A stretch of 64,000 nucleotides of DNA from Massospora cicadina (lineage: Eukaryota > Entomophthoromycota > Entomophthoromycetes > Entomophthorales > Entomophthoraceae), in contig JAKSZP010008011.1 in assembly GCA_022478985.1 (NCBI GenBank), positions 1 to 64,000 on the forward strand, written 5' to 3'. Numbering within the stretch: the stretch's first letter is position 1; the number at the start of each line of letters is the position of its first letter. This document shows, piece after piece, positions 33,082-45,700 of this stretch. The notes beneath the pieces were generated by a model that saw nothing but the letters and a program-made list of their open reading frames with translations, did no database searches and was not told where the DNA came from. A program made the translations under genes and the position numbers.

Positions 33082-35500
33082 CCGCCTTTACCCCCGAGGC
33101 TGCCCTATTCAGCCCGAGCACCCCACCGTAACGCTTCCCTTAAACCTATGACCCCCCGGCCCAACTTTAAAAGCCCGCGCCTTACCTCTCACCACAACTG
33201 TCTTCTATTCCCCCTAAACCTCGTAGGGGCAAAGACTCCTACCTTCGGCCCTCTGACTAGTACAACCACATTAAAGTCACGCGTTGGGGTGATTCTATTT
33301 AAGGCCAAGCCTTGAGTTGTACCTATGCCATAAAGCTACCTCCAGGTCCGCTGTACCCTCCAACTTATCCAAGCCTTGAATGTTAAAGTTGCAAGTTTGG
33401 AATCCTTCCACCAGCCTTAATTTTTAAACTGGGGGTTAGGTACCATTTCTAGATCCCCCATGACATCTAACCCCCGGGTTGATGTCCTTCATCCCCAACA
33501 AGGTATCCCCTGGATGGTGCCCCGCACCACCGGTTTCCAAAGGTTGGCTGGGTGGATTTAAACGCCCTCAGCTGAAGCGTCAAAGCTTCCTAAACCCACG
33601 AGCCTGCATGGTTTAACCCACCGTCTGGTATTTAACCCCATGGCGGGGTAACTGGGGACTTACCAATTTATGCTTGGTAAGTTAGGCACCTTAAATTTAA
33701 CTTGACCAAAGGGTTATTTGGTATCTGGTTTATAATGGGATGGGTAACTGACCCCCCTGCAGGTATTCAAGGTTAACCTAATTCCAAGGATCAGTTATTT
33801 GGGATGGGGGATTTAGGGGTAACCCTGAGGATAGGCTTAGATGCCCATAGGATCTGGGTTTAGGTTGAGGCCTATAAATTAGTTTCACACCCGGGTAGAG
33901 TTAGTTGGATCATTAGTAACACCTGGATTTGGGGTGAAGGTTGGCTTTGAGGGTTGGAGAGATTTGGCAAACTTTTAAGTGGGTTTTATATTTGGTTTCA
34001 ATTCCAAAGCTGTTTTTAAGTGGGTTTTATATTTGGTTTCAATTCCAAAGTTGTTGAAATTGGTTACCAGGGGTATCAGATTCCAAGGGCACAGGTTAAG
34101 CAGCGTACAAAACTCAAGGCCCCGTTTGAAACCAGCGTTGGGAATCCCTCCAGTTTGGGTGAAACGGTACCTTTGGTGGTATGATTTAGTATTCTTATAC
34201 CCAATGTCGGGTGATTTGTTATCACCTACAAAATTGGTTTAGATTTACTATGCAGCGGTTAATCGGGTTGGAGGCCCACAAGCTTTATTATAATTGATCC
34301 AACAATTTTTATCAAACCTAAGGCCCAAAATCATCATCCATCCTAGATTTTAAAGCGCTATGTGGTTTCCTATATTAACATTGAGTTTCCACCTAATGAA
34401 ATCTGGATCAATCACCCCGTTAGGGCCCCACTGACTGATGAGATAGGGGATAGTGCCTGGACCCAATTTTATCATGTCAAGCCTGAGGTTGTATTCAGTA
34501 TTTAACCTCTCTAGTCACTTAATTAACCACCTTATAAACCTATTATGCCTTACTATTAGCTTCCTAATAGCAGATAATGGGATCCACTTAACCATGCTAC
34601 TATTATTAAGCTCAATCCTGCCCTCAATGATGAATCCTGATCTACTCTTAGCCTAGACTGGGCTACCACCTATATTTCTGAATCTATCCCTACCCTCACA
34701 TGTAGTAGGTAGCTATTCTTTATCTCAATCTTGATTCTCCCCCAGTACCTTAAATAGCACCAACCCTTTTATTAATAAAATAATTCTTACCCCTATATTG
34801 ATATATGGTAAAAGTTGTTTAACTTTAAAGTATAGATTTGGCTATACCAAGAGCTTAGAGTGTGTTGGACTGACCAACTGTAGACCTGTGCAAGTAGCAC
34901 ATAAAAGAACCTCAGGTTACAGATGGTCCTTGGTCAACGCACGCTTGGAAAACCCTTACCTATCACAGATAGGCTTATATTGAAAGCTTAAAAGGGTAAG
35001 CCTATGGTAGTATCCAATACTGACTGTGGCTTAGGGGCCTTGTAAAGCTAGCCTTAGTAGTGGTAGGCTTTCCATAAGCTAATTTGAAAACAAGGTCCAT
35101 CCCACAACAGTAGTTTCCCTGGTACACCCCAAAAATCCCAAATCCTTATTGGGGCAGTTATTTTAATAATAAACTACCACCAATGAATATTTGTTAATCA
35201 CAGTGAAACCGGGCTGCAAAGTGATTAGATTTGAGTAATTTCATCACAGCAGCGGTCAGCCCAATACAACTTGGACTCTGAAAAGTAGCCAAGGATAATC
35301 ATAACTCCACCAACAATAAGTTTACGCCGGTGCGGGGCAAGGTAGCAGATAAGGATCATCATAATTTAGATGGAGCAAAACTGGGCCTCAAGCCAAAGCA
35401 GTTGCAATACTAGTAGATCAAGTTGCACCATCAGGATTGAGGATTTGATCCACCTTTTAATTGCCTGTAATCTGAAGGAAGCAGCCAAGGTTGCTGGTAG
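33082..35500. other. Spacer downstream of the kinesin
   Basis: No gene recognised. It contains a 40-bp direct duplication (listed separately) and no transposon domains. The GC content falls progressively from the kinesin toward the AT-rich arrays. Confidence 0.45.
33973..34052 (+). repeat. 40-bp tandem duplication
   Basis: A 40-bp unit beginning TTTTAAGTGGGTTTTATATT is present twice in a row with one or two differences. No function inferred. Confidence 0.9.
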
Positions 35501-35559
35501 TAGTTTAATATAACTTTGGCAACATATAAAAATGTGGGTTGCAAAATGAGGCCATTCCC

Positions 35560-35700
35560 AGTCTTCAACACTTGCAGCTAGGTTGTGAGATTTGTGCTCG
35601 TTTTCTTGGGGTCACCCTTTTAAGCTCAGGGTGCTGTTTTGGATGGTTTTGGGGCTTTTTGAGATAAATTATGATGTCATATTTTGATTTGCTAATAGTG
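35560..35700 (+). repeat. Dispersed repeat, copy 1
   Basis: A segment with TTCAACACTTGCAGCTAGG and GGTCACCCTTTTAAGCTCAG, then GTGCTG and GCTAATAGTG, aligns with 38245-38400 (copy 2). Both copies run into AT-rich arrays. It may be a SINE-like body; see copy 2. Confidence 0.6.
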
Positions 35701-36159
35701 ATGCTGTTTAATTTGTTTGATAATTTTGAGTTTTGAGTCAATTTAAATTAGATTTTATTAAGGTATAATTTAGTGGTTCAAATCTGTGGTGATTCAAAGA
35801 CTAAACTGATATCAATCAGATTTTGAGATTTTGTTAGTAGGGCAAAGTAGCTTTCATATATATAGCTTTTCCACCCCTGCCCTGAGGTAGCAGCTAATTG
35901 GGAGGTTCATAGTATTTTTAAAATATGATACAAAATTAGTTCTCCAATTCTCCAAAATTTATAATTTTAAAATTTAAATAGATGATTCAATGCCAAATAA
36001 GTCAAATCTAATCTTTAATATTTACAGTTAAATAAAACAAATAGAAAATTATAACCAATAAAATTATATCTAATTTAAGCTCCACTGATGAGCTTGACAT
36101 AAGTTATAGTTTGAATAGATTCTTTAAAGCTTTAATATGCAACATATAAATACTATATT

Positions 36160-36760
36160 ATTTTATAGGTAAGTTATTCCAACTTTAGACTTAAACCTAA
36201 GTATTTTACTATAAGAAAGATTTAAAGCATCAATTATTTTAGTGATAATACCCCACTTAAATTGAGAAGTATAACTTCAATAAAATGGCAAGCACTTTTT
36301 AGTTTCTGGTTAATCAGGATTTAGGAAAAACATTCATTAGATTGTTGTTTTGATTATCCCCACTTAAATTTCAGAATTATAATTCTGATACAAAGGTAAG
36401 CACTTTTTAGGTTTTCTTATTTAAAATTTAGAAAAAATATTCATCAGATTGTTATTTAAATTATCCCTGCTTAAATTGCAACAAGTGTAATTTCTATGCA
36501 AAGGTAAGCACTTTTTTAGATTTTGGTTATAAAGGGTTCAAAAAAATTATTTACTAGATTATTGTTTTTATTATCCACGTTTAAATTGCAGGTTTATGAT
36601 ATTATTGTATAGGTAAGCATGTTAAGAGGTTTTAGTTATCTTGGATTTAGGGAAAATTTCACTAGAAAGATATTTTCATTATGCTCACTTAAAATGCAGA
36701 AGTATAATTTTAATGCAAAGGTGAGTTTTTTAAATAGTAAAAGTTATTTAGGAAAGATCT
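36160..36760 (+). repeat. About 108-bp tandem array with splice-like units
   Basis: Five to six degenerate units. In each, a pyrimidine-rich segment with CCACTTAAATTGCAG is followed by about 21 bp (such as AAGTATAATTTTAATGCAAAG) and then GGTAAGCACTTTTTAG. The junctions lie near 36262, 36370, 36478, 36590 and 36695. More decayed units with (A)GGTAAG or GGTGAG continue to about 37620. Confidence 0.75.
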
Positions 36761-37100
36761 TCACCAAATATATATTTTTATTAGTTTGGCATTAAAAGTA
36801 CTTTTAATTTTCAGTTTTTTGATCCCAGCATGACATTCTTAAATTTGAAGTGTGCTATTGAGCTCATTTTAAGGTAAGTTTTCTACTGTTTTAAGATTTT
36901 GTACTATCTATAGCTATTAATTTATTAAATTTATTAGAAGTTTGTTTCCAGTATGCTCATATGTGACCTAATTTGTTCATTGTTATCTTTTTAAGGTAAG
37001 AATTTTTGATTATACTTAGTTTTCACTAGATGTTTATTTTCAGTATGATCATTTGTAATCATCTGTAATGATTGCAACCATCTTTTTATGGTGAGTTTTG

Positions 37101-37425
37101 CTTCTTATTTGGTAATATTTTTTTATTTTATTTGAGGTGGGCTGACCTGAAGACAATACTGCACCAATTATTGGAAAATTGAATGAATGGGAAAGGAGGA
37201 TAAAATCTGGAAAACCATCATGCATGGCATATGATAGGCTAGGAACTCCAGGGACCATCTTTGCTATTTGCTATCTCTGTTTGAGGCATTGGTGTGCAAT
37301 GCCAACACAGTCATAATTGTCCTTTACCCAAAGTTCCTGTATCAGAATCAAACTTGGGGAGGCAGCAGTAGAGGCCCCTATTCTACCACTGGGGTATCAT
37401 CCCCTTCTTATTTGGTATATTTTTA
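37101..37425 (-). mobile_element. SINE-like insertion with target duplication
   Basis: The direct repeat CTTCTTATTTGGTA(A)TATTTTT lies at 37101-37122 and 37404-37425. On the minus strand the inserted 37123-37403 starts with a tRNA-like head: ATACCCCAGTGGTAGA (37383-37398) as box A and AAGTTTGATTCTG (37343-37355) as box B. It ends in an A-rich tail (CAAATAAAATAAAA). Head, tail and target duplication together fit a tRNA-derived SINE of about 280 bp. The family is not recognised. Confidence 0.78.
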
Positions 37426-38204
37426 GTAATGTTATTGATTTTGATTTCAGCATAAACTATTGTAATTTTCTATGTTTGCTAACATTATCAAGGTAAGTTT
37501 ATAATATATTTATTTGATCTAATATAAAGTAGTAGTTTTGTTGATTTTGATTTCACCTTAAGCTGTTACCATCCTAAACATTTGCTGATATCATTTTCAA
37601 GTTAAGTTTTGGTCTTTTCTACTTGACCTACTATAATATATTAATATATGTAGTGCTTATTTTAATCTGTAATAGATGGTGGCAAATTAAATTATGCTTA
37701 CTTTTCTCCAGGTTTTAATATTTTAAACAATTTAATTAATATCAATAATTATAATTTTTAGAAAATATTAACTTTATTTTATTATGACTATATTAAAGTG
37801 TTTGCTCTTTTAATGGTTAGCTTATCCTGATACCAATTTATTTAATTTCTACTATACTTTACCTAAATTAAAAAATCTTGAATAGTTATACTTTAATCTG
37901 AACTAAAGCACTTAGTCTTAATGCTTATACTCAGTTTGTTTAAGTTTGTATGTTTAATTATATTATAGAGTTTTATTTGGAGTTATACTACTATTTCCTT
38001 AGCCACATGGGCAACAGCATAGCTGTCAGTCCAAGTAGCACAAATGATAGTTTTATGGCATTATAACATCTTATTATAAGACTTTGAATCTTAGAGCATT
38101 GCTCAGAGGTATATTATAATATTATTAAATTAGCACACAAAGCACAAGGGCAACAGTAAGCTGTTAGTATGAGTGGAACCAATGTTAGTTTATTCAAAGG
38201 TAAA

Positions 38205-38474
38205 TGGGCTCAGAGCATAGCGGTGGCATAACCCTAAGGCTGTGCCAGTGTGAGCTCATCTTCAACCCACAGGGCCTAGGAAGTAAGATTTGTGCGCCGC
38301 TTCTTAAGGTCACCCTTTTAAGCTTGGGGTGCTGCTTTGGGAGTTTTTGCACTGTTTAGTTTAAAATATGATATCATGTCTTAGATTGCTAATAGCTGTG
38401 CTAAGCCTAAATTGTTAGTTTAAAATGTGATATCATATTTTAAGTTGCTAATAGTGGTGCTAAGCCTAAATTGT
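38205..38474 (+). repeat. Dispersed repeat, copy 2, with a 59-bp tandem duplication
   Basis: GGTCACCCTTTTAAGCTTGG and its flanks match copy 1 at 35.6 kb. Upstream GAGCATAGCGGTGGCATAAC and CATCTTCAACCC loosely resemble pol III A and B boxes, so a tRNA-derived SINE head is possible but weak. The 3' end continues into two tandem copies of a 59-bp unit (38357-38415 and 38416-38474) ending CTAAGCCTAAATTG. Confidence 0.5.
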
Positions 38475-38479
38475 TGGCT

Positions 38480-39310
38480 ATTTTAGTTATCGGGTTGGTT
38501 TTAAATTTTTAAATATATTTATATATACTCTATTCAGTGATTCAAATCTATAAATTGGTGGGTAATTTTGGCTAACAAGTTAATTTTTAAATTTTTAAAT
38601 ATATTTTATATATACTCTATCAGTGAATCAAGTCTATTGCAAAACTAAGCTGCAGCTGATTTCAAACGGAATTTTTAGACAAGGATTAAGTAAATTGGCT
38701 AATAAGTTGATTTTAAATTTTTAAAACATTTATATATACTCTATCAGTGAATCAAGTCTATCATGAAACTAAGCTGAAACTGATTCCAAACGGAATTTTA
38801 AATAAGGATTATGTAAATTGGCTAATGATTTGATTTTAATTTTTTAAAACATTTATATATACTCTATCAGTAAATCAAGTCTATCATGAAACTAAGCTGA
38901 AACTGATTCCAAACGGAATTTTAAACAAGGATTATGTAAATTGGCTAATGATTTAGTTTTTAATTTTTTTAAAACATTTATATATACTCTATCAGTGAAT
39001 CAAGTCTATCATGAAACTAAGCTGAAACTGATTCCAAACGGAATTTTAAACAAGGATTATGTAAATTGGCTAATGATTTGATTTTAATTTTTTAAAACAT
39101 TTATATATACTCTATCAGTAAATCAAGTCTATCATGAAACTAAGCTGAAACTGATTTCAAACGGAATTTTAAACAAGGATTATGTAAATTGGCTAATGAT
39201 TTAGTTTTAATTTTTTAAAACATTTATATATACTCTATCAGTGAATCAAGTCTATCATGAAACTAAGCTGAAACTGATTCCAATCAGAATTTTAGACAAG
39301 GATTATGTAA
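38480..39310 (+). repeat. About 123-bp tandem array
   Basis: Six well-kept copies plus a partial one. The marker CTCTATCAGTGAATCAAGTC recurs at about 38614, 38739, 38862, 38988, 39110 and 39232. Later units are nearly identical and the first ones are more diverged, so the array probably grew on its right side. No reading frame is shared. Confidence 0.92.
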
Positions 39311-39788
39311 ATAGAACAAGCTATATTGAAAGGCAAATATTAGCAAGGTAATTATTTAAGCTCACTTCAGTTTGAGCCTCTTTCTACTAGGTAAAGTTGA
39401 GTCCATTTTTTGGTTTGTTTATCTCAAGATTTACACCGTGTAAATACAAGGTGAGTTGACTATAACTTATTGAAAATTTACTAACACCCTAAATTAATAG
39501 ATTTATTTTTCTGTTATCGATATCAACAAAGTTTTATTCCAAAGGCAAAATTTTTTTGTTATTATAAGGTTAAAATTCCTTTAAATTCTTTTCATTTTAA
39601 TTACCTGTTAAGTAGTTGGTATATATATTCAGTTACTAAAATTAAACCATTGAATTAGTTGATTAATGAAACTTACAATTTAGAACACTTGCTTTGGGTT
39701 TGTTTTATATTTTTACGTTAAATCAATGCTGATGATAGTTTGTTTTCAGATATATTTTTTACAATATATCAATATTATAATAGGATAT

Positions 39789-39849
39789 TTCAGATTGGAC
39801 TTATTTTTTAGTACTAGATGGTCCCAACCCAAGTTCAGATTGGACTTAT
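39789..39849 (-). mobile_element. 29-bp insertion with 16-bp target duplication
   Basis: TTCAGATTGGACTTAT is found at 39789-39804 and at 39834-39849. The 29 bp between, on the minus strand, read CTTG, then GGTTGGGACCATCTAGTACT, then AAAAA. The core is the same as in the insertions at 15.75 and 41.68 kb, here in opposite orientation. Confidence 0.8.
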
Positions 39850-40529
39850 AGTTTAAGAAAAAGTTTAGTTTGAGGTGGTATATGTATATGTATTTATATT
39901 TTATTTATGTTAAATCGATGCTTATAATGGGTTTTTCAGATATATTTTTAGATATAATATATTAATGCTTAAACTGGGTTATTTTCAGATTGTCCTTATT
40001 AATTAAGGAAAAGATTAGCTTGATGCTGTAGATATACTTAAAGGTTTTTAGAAAATAAATAAATCAAATAGTTTTTGGCAAACATATCGTTGTTTGAAGG
40101 TAAATTTTATTTTATGATCCTTTCTTGGCACTAAATTTCTATGAAAAAATGTATAATCATTTCAAGTTTTTTATATTAAACAAGTATACTTTAGTATTTG
40201 AGGGCTAAGGTTAAGTTATAGCTTATAGTATAAGGCTAAAAAAAAATTATATAATATATATAGGTTTAGATAAACATGATACCTTTTATTTATTGTATAG
40301 TGATGTAAAAAAGAAAATTTTTAAGTGGATATATGAGGTATATTTAATAAATATATTTTTTTGCAAGAGTTGTAAGTTTAAATAGCTTATGAAAAGTTAA
40401 AGCTAGGTTGCTTTTATTAATTACTTTGGTTAAAATTTCTGTTATTTCTGCAGAAGATTGCTAAATGGTATTTTTTAGTGAGATATAATTTTGGTGACTT
40501 CACTGGGAGATGTTTTTATAGTAATAGTT
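39850..40529. other. AT-rich DNA, no gene
   Basis: It is made of AT-rich low-complexity sequence with long T and A runs. No domain, RNA gene or clear repeat unit was recognised. Confidence 0.5.
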
Positions 40530-41830
40530 TTATTTTATTATTAATTAATTTTTTGCCTCCAGTGAGAGGTGGAGCTATAGCATTTTTTCTAAGGCAAATG
40601 ATTTTTAGCTCCAGTAAGTGGTGGAGGTATGCCATGTTTTCTTAAGACAATTAATTTGTTTGGCTTCAGTAGGTAGCATAGCTATGCATTTTTTTAAGGT
40701 GAGTAATAGTTTGGTTGGTTCTATTAGGTGGAAAAGCTATGCTATTCTTTTAAGCCAAACAATTTGATCGTTCAGTGAGAGGTGAAGTTATGCTATTTTT
40801 TTCTTAGGGCGGATTATTTATTTGGTTTTAGTAGATGTAGAGCTATGCATTTTTTAAGACAAATAATTTATTTAGCTCCAGTAGTTGGCAGAGCTATGCA
40901 AGTTTTTAAGGAAAATAATAGTTTGAATCTATTAGGTGGTAAGCTATGCCATTTTTTCTTAAGGAAAAGAATTTGATTAGTTCAGAGAGATGTGAAGCTA
41001 TATTTATTTTTAGGATTAATCATCTGTTTGGTTTTAGATATTACTGGGCTGTGCAAATTTTTAAGATAAAGGATTTGTTTGGCTCCAGTAGGTGGTAAAG
41101 CTATGTTACTTTTTGTGAAGTAAATACTTTGTATGGCTTTATTAAGGGTAAAGCTATAGTTTTTTAGACAAGTTATTTTTTGCTCCAGTGGGTGATAAAG
41201 GTATGCCATATTTTAATGCAAATATTTTATCTGGTTCAGTAAGTGCATTCAATAAGTGAAGAGCTATGCTGTTTTTGCAGCATATGCTATTTTAGGGCAA
41301 GTAATTTGTTTAGCTTCAATAGGTAGCGGAGCTATACCCTTTTTAATGCAAATACTTTGTTTGGTTTCAGTAAGTGTGAAGCTATGTCATTTATTTTTTA
41401 AAATAATAGATTTGTTTTACTCCAGTAGTAGGCAGAGCTATGCTATTTTTTCTTAGTGCAAATAATTTGTTTGGCTCCAGTAGAAGGTTGAGTTATGCAA
41501 TTTTTCTTAAGATAGGAAAGTTGTTTAGCTCCATTAGGCAAGGGCTATGTAATTTTCAAGTTAAGTAATTTGTTTGGCTCTAGTGAAAAGTGAAGCTATG
41601 TACTTTTATGGTAGATAATTTGTTTGGCCAGTATGAGGTAGAGTTATGATATTTTTCCTTCTTAAGGTAGCTAACTTGGTTGGGACCATCTAGTACTAAG
41701 GTAGCTAACTTGAGTAATTTTAGTTAAAATTGGCTTTATAACATTTTTTAAGGCAAATAGTTATTTTATCTGCAGTAAGAAGTGGAGTTATGCTATTTTT
41801 ATAAAGTCAAACTTTGGGTAGATTATATGA
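40530..41830 (+). repeat. About 53-bp degenerate tandem array
   Basis: Roughly 23 diverged units. The consensus is close to ATTTGTTTGGCTCCAGTAGG followed by TGGAGCTATGCTATTTTTTC and TTAAGGCAAATA. Every unit has a pyrimidine-rich stretch ending CAG, a short GAGCTATGC core and TTAAGG. 53 is not a multiple of three, so no repeated peptide is encoded. Confidence 0.88.
41664..41712 (+). mobile_element. 19-bp insertion with 15-bp target duplication
   Basis: AAGGTAGCTAACTTG occurs at 41664-41678 and at 41698-41712, with GTTGGGACCATCTAGTACT between. It interrupts a unit of the 53-bp array. The A tail, if any, merges with the AA of the duplication. Confidence 0.75.
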
Positions 41831-42499
41831 TGATAGATAAATGGATATTTAGCTTTAAATAATATTAAGCGTTTATTTCTTTAATGAGTGATGTTTTATT
41901 TTTTATTGTAGTGATAAAAAGTTTGATATTTTTGAATGTAGAAGTAGAGAAACTTTTTTGTTATAATGGACAACAGATTGTTAATTTTAAGTAATAGAAT
42001 TATAATATCTTAGTATGATGGCAAAATATGCTACCTTTTGCAAAAGTTAGAGTTATAATAATTATTTTCTAAATAATATAGATACCTTGCAGAAAATAGA
42101 AATATATAGTTTAGTTAACTTGGTATTAAAAGATACACTTATTAACTTATAAAATAATTTGTATTGAGGTTTAGTTTTCCATGTTTGTATTTACTTTTTA
42201 TCATAACTGAATAAGGTATATATAACTTAAGACCAAACAAATACTGCTTAACTAACTTAAGTAATACACTATACCTTTATAAGGAGATCTTGAACTTTAT
42301 TTTATATTATACAATTAAACTACCTTTTAGTATTTATTTCAATGTTTAATCCTTTTTTTGTCTGATTTGATTTTGTGAAATTTGATAATATTGAAATGGT
42401 GATATTTTTTAATAAAAACTATGGCTAATATCTTAATGTTTTAACAGAGAGTGATAATACAAAATAAAATGTTATATAGATATAGATGTAGGGTCTAAT
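41831..42499. other. AT-rich DNA, no gene
   Basis: No coding, RNA or repeat structure was recognised. This is the left flank of the LINE insertion. Confidence 0.5.
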
Positions 42500-42722
42500 T
42501 AAATGGTCAGTATCTTATTTATTTGGGGAAGGTTGACCAGGGGACAAGCACTTTCAATATAGTGAGGGAACTAATGAAATTCAAAAATTAAAGACACCCC
42601 AGAGGGTTCAAGGTCCCTCTTGTTGTCTCCAGGTTCACCAAGTTTAGGATGGTAGGGAAGGGGGTTATGCTGGCTTATTCTTAGATGCAGCATATGTGAA
42701 GGAAAGGATCAATCTTTAGGAA

Positions 42723-45700
42723 CTATATGGGGAACAATGTGATGATCGTCCTTCTGTTATGGGGGTCATGTGTCCAAACAGCCATGCTTGGAAATGTTCC
42801 AATATAGGGCTGTGGAAGCAATGGATGACTTCTTGGATTGTAGGCGCTGCTCCTGTGAACGATTCCAGTACCATTGTATGTATCATTCATAGTGCTATTG
42901 CTACTATTAACGCCCCAAGAGATGGGTGGATAGGAGAGTCCATGTTTATAGTGAACATGTTCCTTGCTAGGCTGAATGGTTGTCCGTTTTCTTAGCGGAA
43001 TAGGCGCATGGCCTCTTTTCATACAGCCACTGATGTTGGCATTGTTTTAAATGGTGGGCTAGGCTTCCATACTGACCACATATTGTAAGTGAGGTGTGAG
43101 TGGCATTTGACCATTCAACTGTGCAGTATACTCTCCTCATGCATCTCCATACATGCGCTCTTATCCTGGGTTGGAGTAGAGGGTGATGTGTGTATCTCCA
43201 TACTCTTCTTTGAGTCTCCAGGTTTGTAGGATATGTCCATATGGTCCAGGTAATCTATTCTGGCTATGGTACTTGGGTTTTTGCTTATTATATTGTCTGT
43301 GATTATTTGGTCATTGATTTCCTGCCTGTGAGTTAGCCTTGGACGTCCAGGGTGACTGGTTTGGACATTTATGTGGATCCGTCATGTCACTCTTCTCATG
43401 ACTAAGAGTATTCATTTGAAATGTGCAGGAGTGCCGTGTGGTCCTGCAGCTGTAGGATGGGCTGCCAGATACTTGATTAATGTACTCAGGTGATCTGGTT
43501 TTCTTAATTGGAGTGCACGTGTGAAGTTATATATTGCTGTTCTGGCCCAGTGTGTATCTGGAAGATCTGGGCTAGTCACCTGAGCTATCCAGGATCCTAG
43601 TATATGGGTTGCTTGCTCTACATAATTAGTAAGCCCCATACCTCCATTCCTTCTAGAGCCAAATAGGGTTTTGAGGCGTACAGGGGGGTTGTGGTTGGAA
43701 CAGAGCCATCCTTGTAATAGGGCGTGAATTGTGTTGAAGAAGGATGGTAAGAAAGCGATTGCATGGGCCATGTACCATATGATTGATAGAATCATAGAGC
43801 TGGCTACCGTGACCCTTCCTGTTAGACCTGTTTGGTGTCCATGTAAGGAGGCAATGCGTTTTATTATTTTATCTAAAAGTTGATTTTCCATCATGGAATT
43901 GGCGTATCCTCCTGCTTCCAGCCATACTTCAAAGTGAAAAACAGGACCAGATGTTGGCTTGGTGGTGAATGGAAGTTTCAGTCAGATCATTGCTAATTTT
44001 CGCCTCCTATGCCTGGTAAGGAGTCTTGATGTTGTATTAGTTTGTTGGCCCTGGGTAGATGGCATCCACTGGGTCTGATATTTCCCCAGGAGTATGATTT
44101 CCGTTTTCTCAGTGTTGAGTAATGCGTTACTTATGGCTGAATATTCTTGTATTAACTTCTCAATTCTGCAAGCTTCCTGATTGTTGGATATGACCACCAC
44201 ACAATCATCAGCAAAGGCCATCATTTTGACTGGTGGTTGGCCCTTGATGTTGATTCCCTTGAGAATTGTGTTTGTATTCCGGATTAAGGGGTCTAAACTA
44301 AAGTTGTAGAGTAGAGGGCTTAAGGGGTCTCCTTGTTTTAGTCCTCTCTGTTTGATAACTGGGTTGGTTAAGAAGCCTGCTCCCTGAACAGCCATGGTAG
44401 CGGACTCTGTAAACAACATCACCCAGTTTATGAATCTATTTTGGAGCTTGAATTTTTGAAGGCAGGCCCTAAGATAGGTCCAGTTCACCCTGTCATATGC
44501 CTTTTTTGGTCTAAAAAGACAAGCGCTCCGGAGGTGTTGGACTGGCAGACATTTGCAACTGTGTGAATGTTGTTTCATATTGGATCTTCTTGAAACACAT
44601 CCATATTGTGCTGGGGATATCGCGTCAGTTGCAGTTTCTTCTAGTTGTTTGGCCATAATTTTAAAAACTTTTTTTTATCTGTGTTGGTTAGGGAAATTGG
44701 GCGCCAGTTAGAGAATCTAATCTGTCTCCTTTTTTGAATAAAGTGACCATGTAGGCTTCTTTGCCTCAAGGTAGGAGGCATGTTTTTATAATACACTTAT
44801 TCATTAAAGCTAGAAGTATGTTAGAAATGTAGTAAAACTTTTTATATAAAAATCATAGGGAATCCCATCAGGTCTAGGGCATTTCCCTCTTGGTGCACCG
44901 CGTACTACTTTCCATAATTCCTCATATGATATTAATTGATTAAATTGTTATTTTGGGCCACAGTGTTGATGTGGGCGCTTCTAAGGAATTTTTTGATTTT
45001 TTCTGGTTCAAACATCTCAAATTTATACAATTTTGTATAAAACATGTGCACTTCAGTCATAACTTTTTCAGGTGTTTCCACTATGGATTTGTCCAGTTGA
45101 TGGACCTGTGTGCAAGATATCATGTTTTCCAGGTGTGGAATTGGCGGAAAAAGTAGCTCAAGCAAGTTTCTCCATCTCTTATGTTTTACCCTTTATATTG
45201 AACTCCAACTTGGTGTTGGTGTTCACAGATCAGGGTGTTTAGCCGAGCAGAAACCTCCGCCCATTTGTGACCCCATCCAGGGCTGTATCCCATGCATGGT
45301 ACATTGTTTTTTAGATGGTCAATTTCTGCCAAAGTGCGCTTGATAACGGCTGAAGCCGCCCTGTGTCTTCTAGATGATGTATGTCTAATTTGTTGGGTTG
45401 TTGATTTTTTGAAGTTTTCTCAGGTGGTTAGTGGGTCTGAGCAATAAGGTGTTTGAAAATCTCAGGTTGAGGATATTTCCTCCATCCAGGATTGAAATTC
45501 CAAGTTGGCTAAACTTTCTGGTCATATTCTGCACCATCTGGATGCTTGGGTGCTTGGTTCCGCCAGTTTGTAAGACATCAAAACAAGCCAATGGTCAAAA
45601 AATTCAATTTTTATAGTTTTAGAACTTTTGAATTTGGTGCCAGAAAATTATTGGTGTGAGTATTAGATCTATCCTTGACATAAAGACAAGTGTACCGTTG

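Noticed and set aside
36160..41830. CRISPR array
   Set aside because: The repeats are contiguous and degenerate, without unique spacers of fixed length, and the host is eukaryotic.
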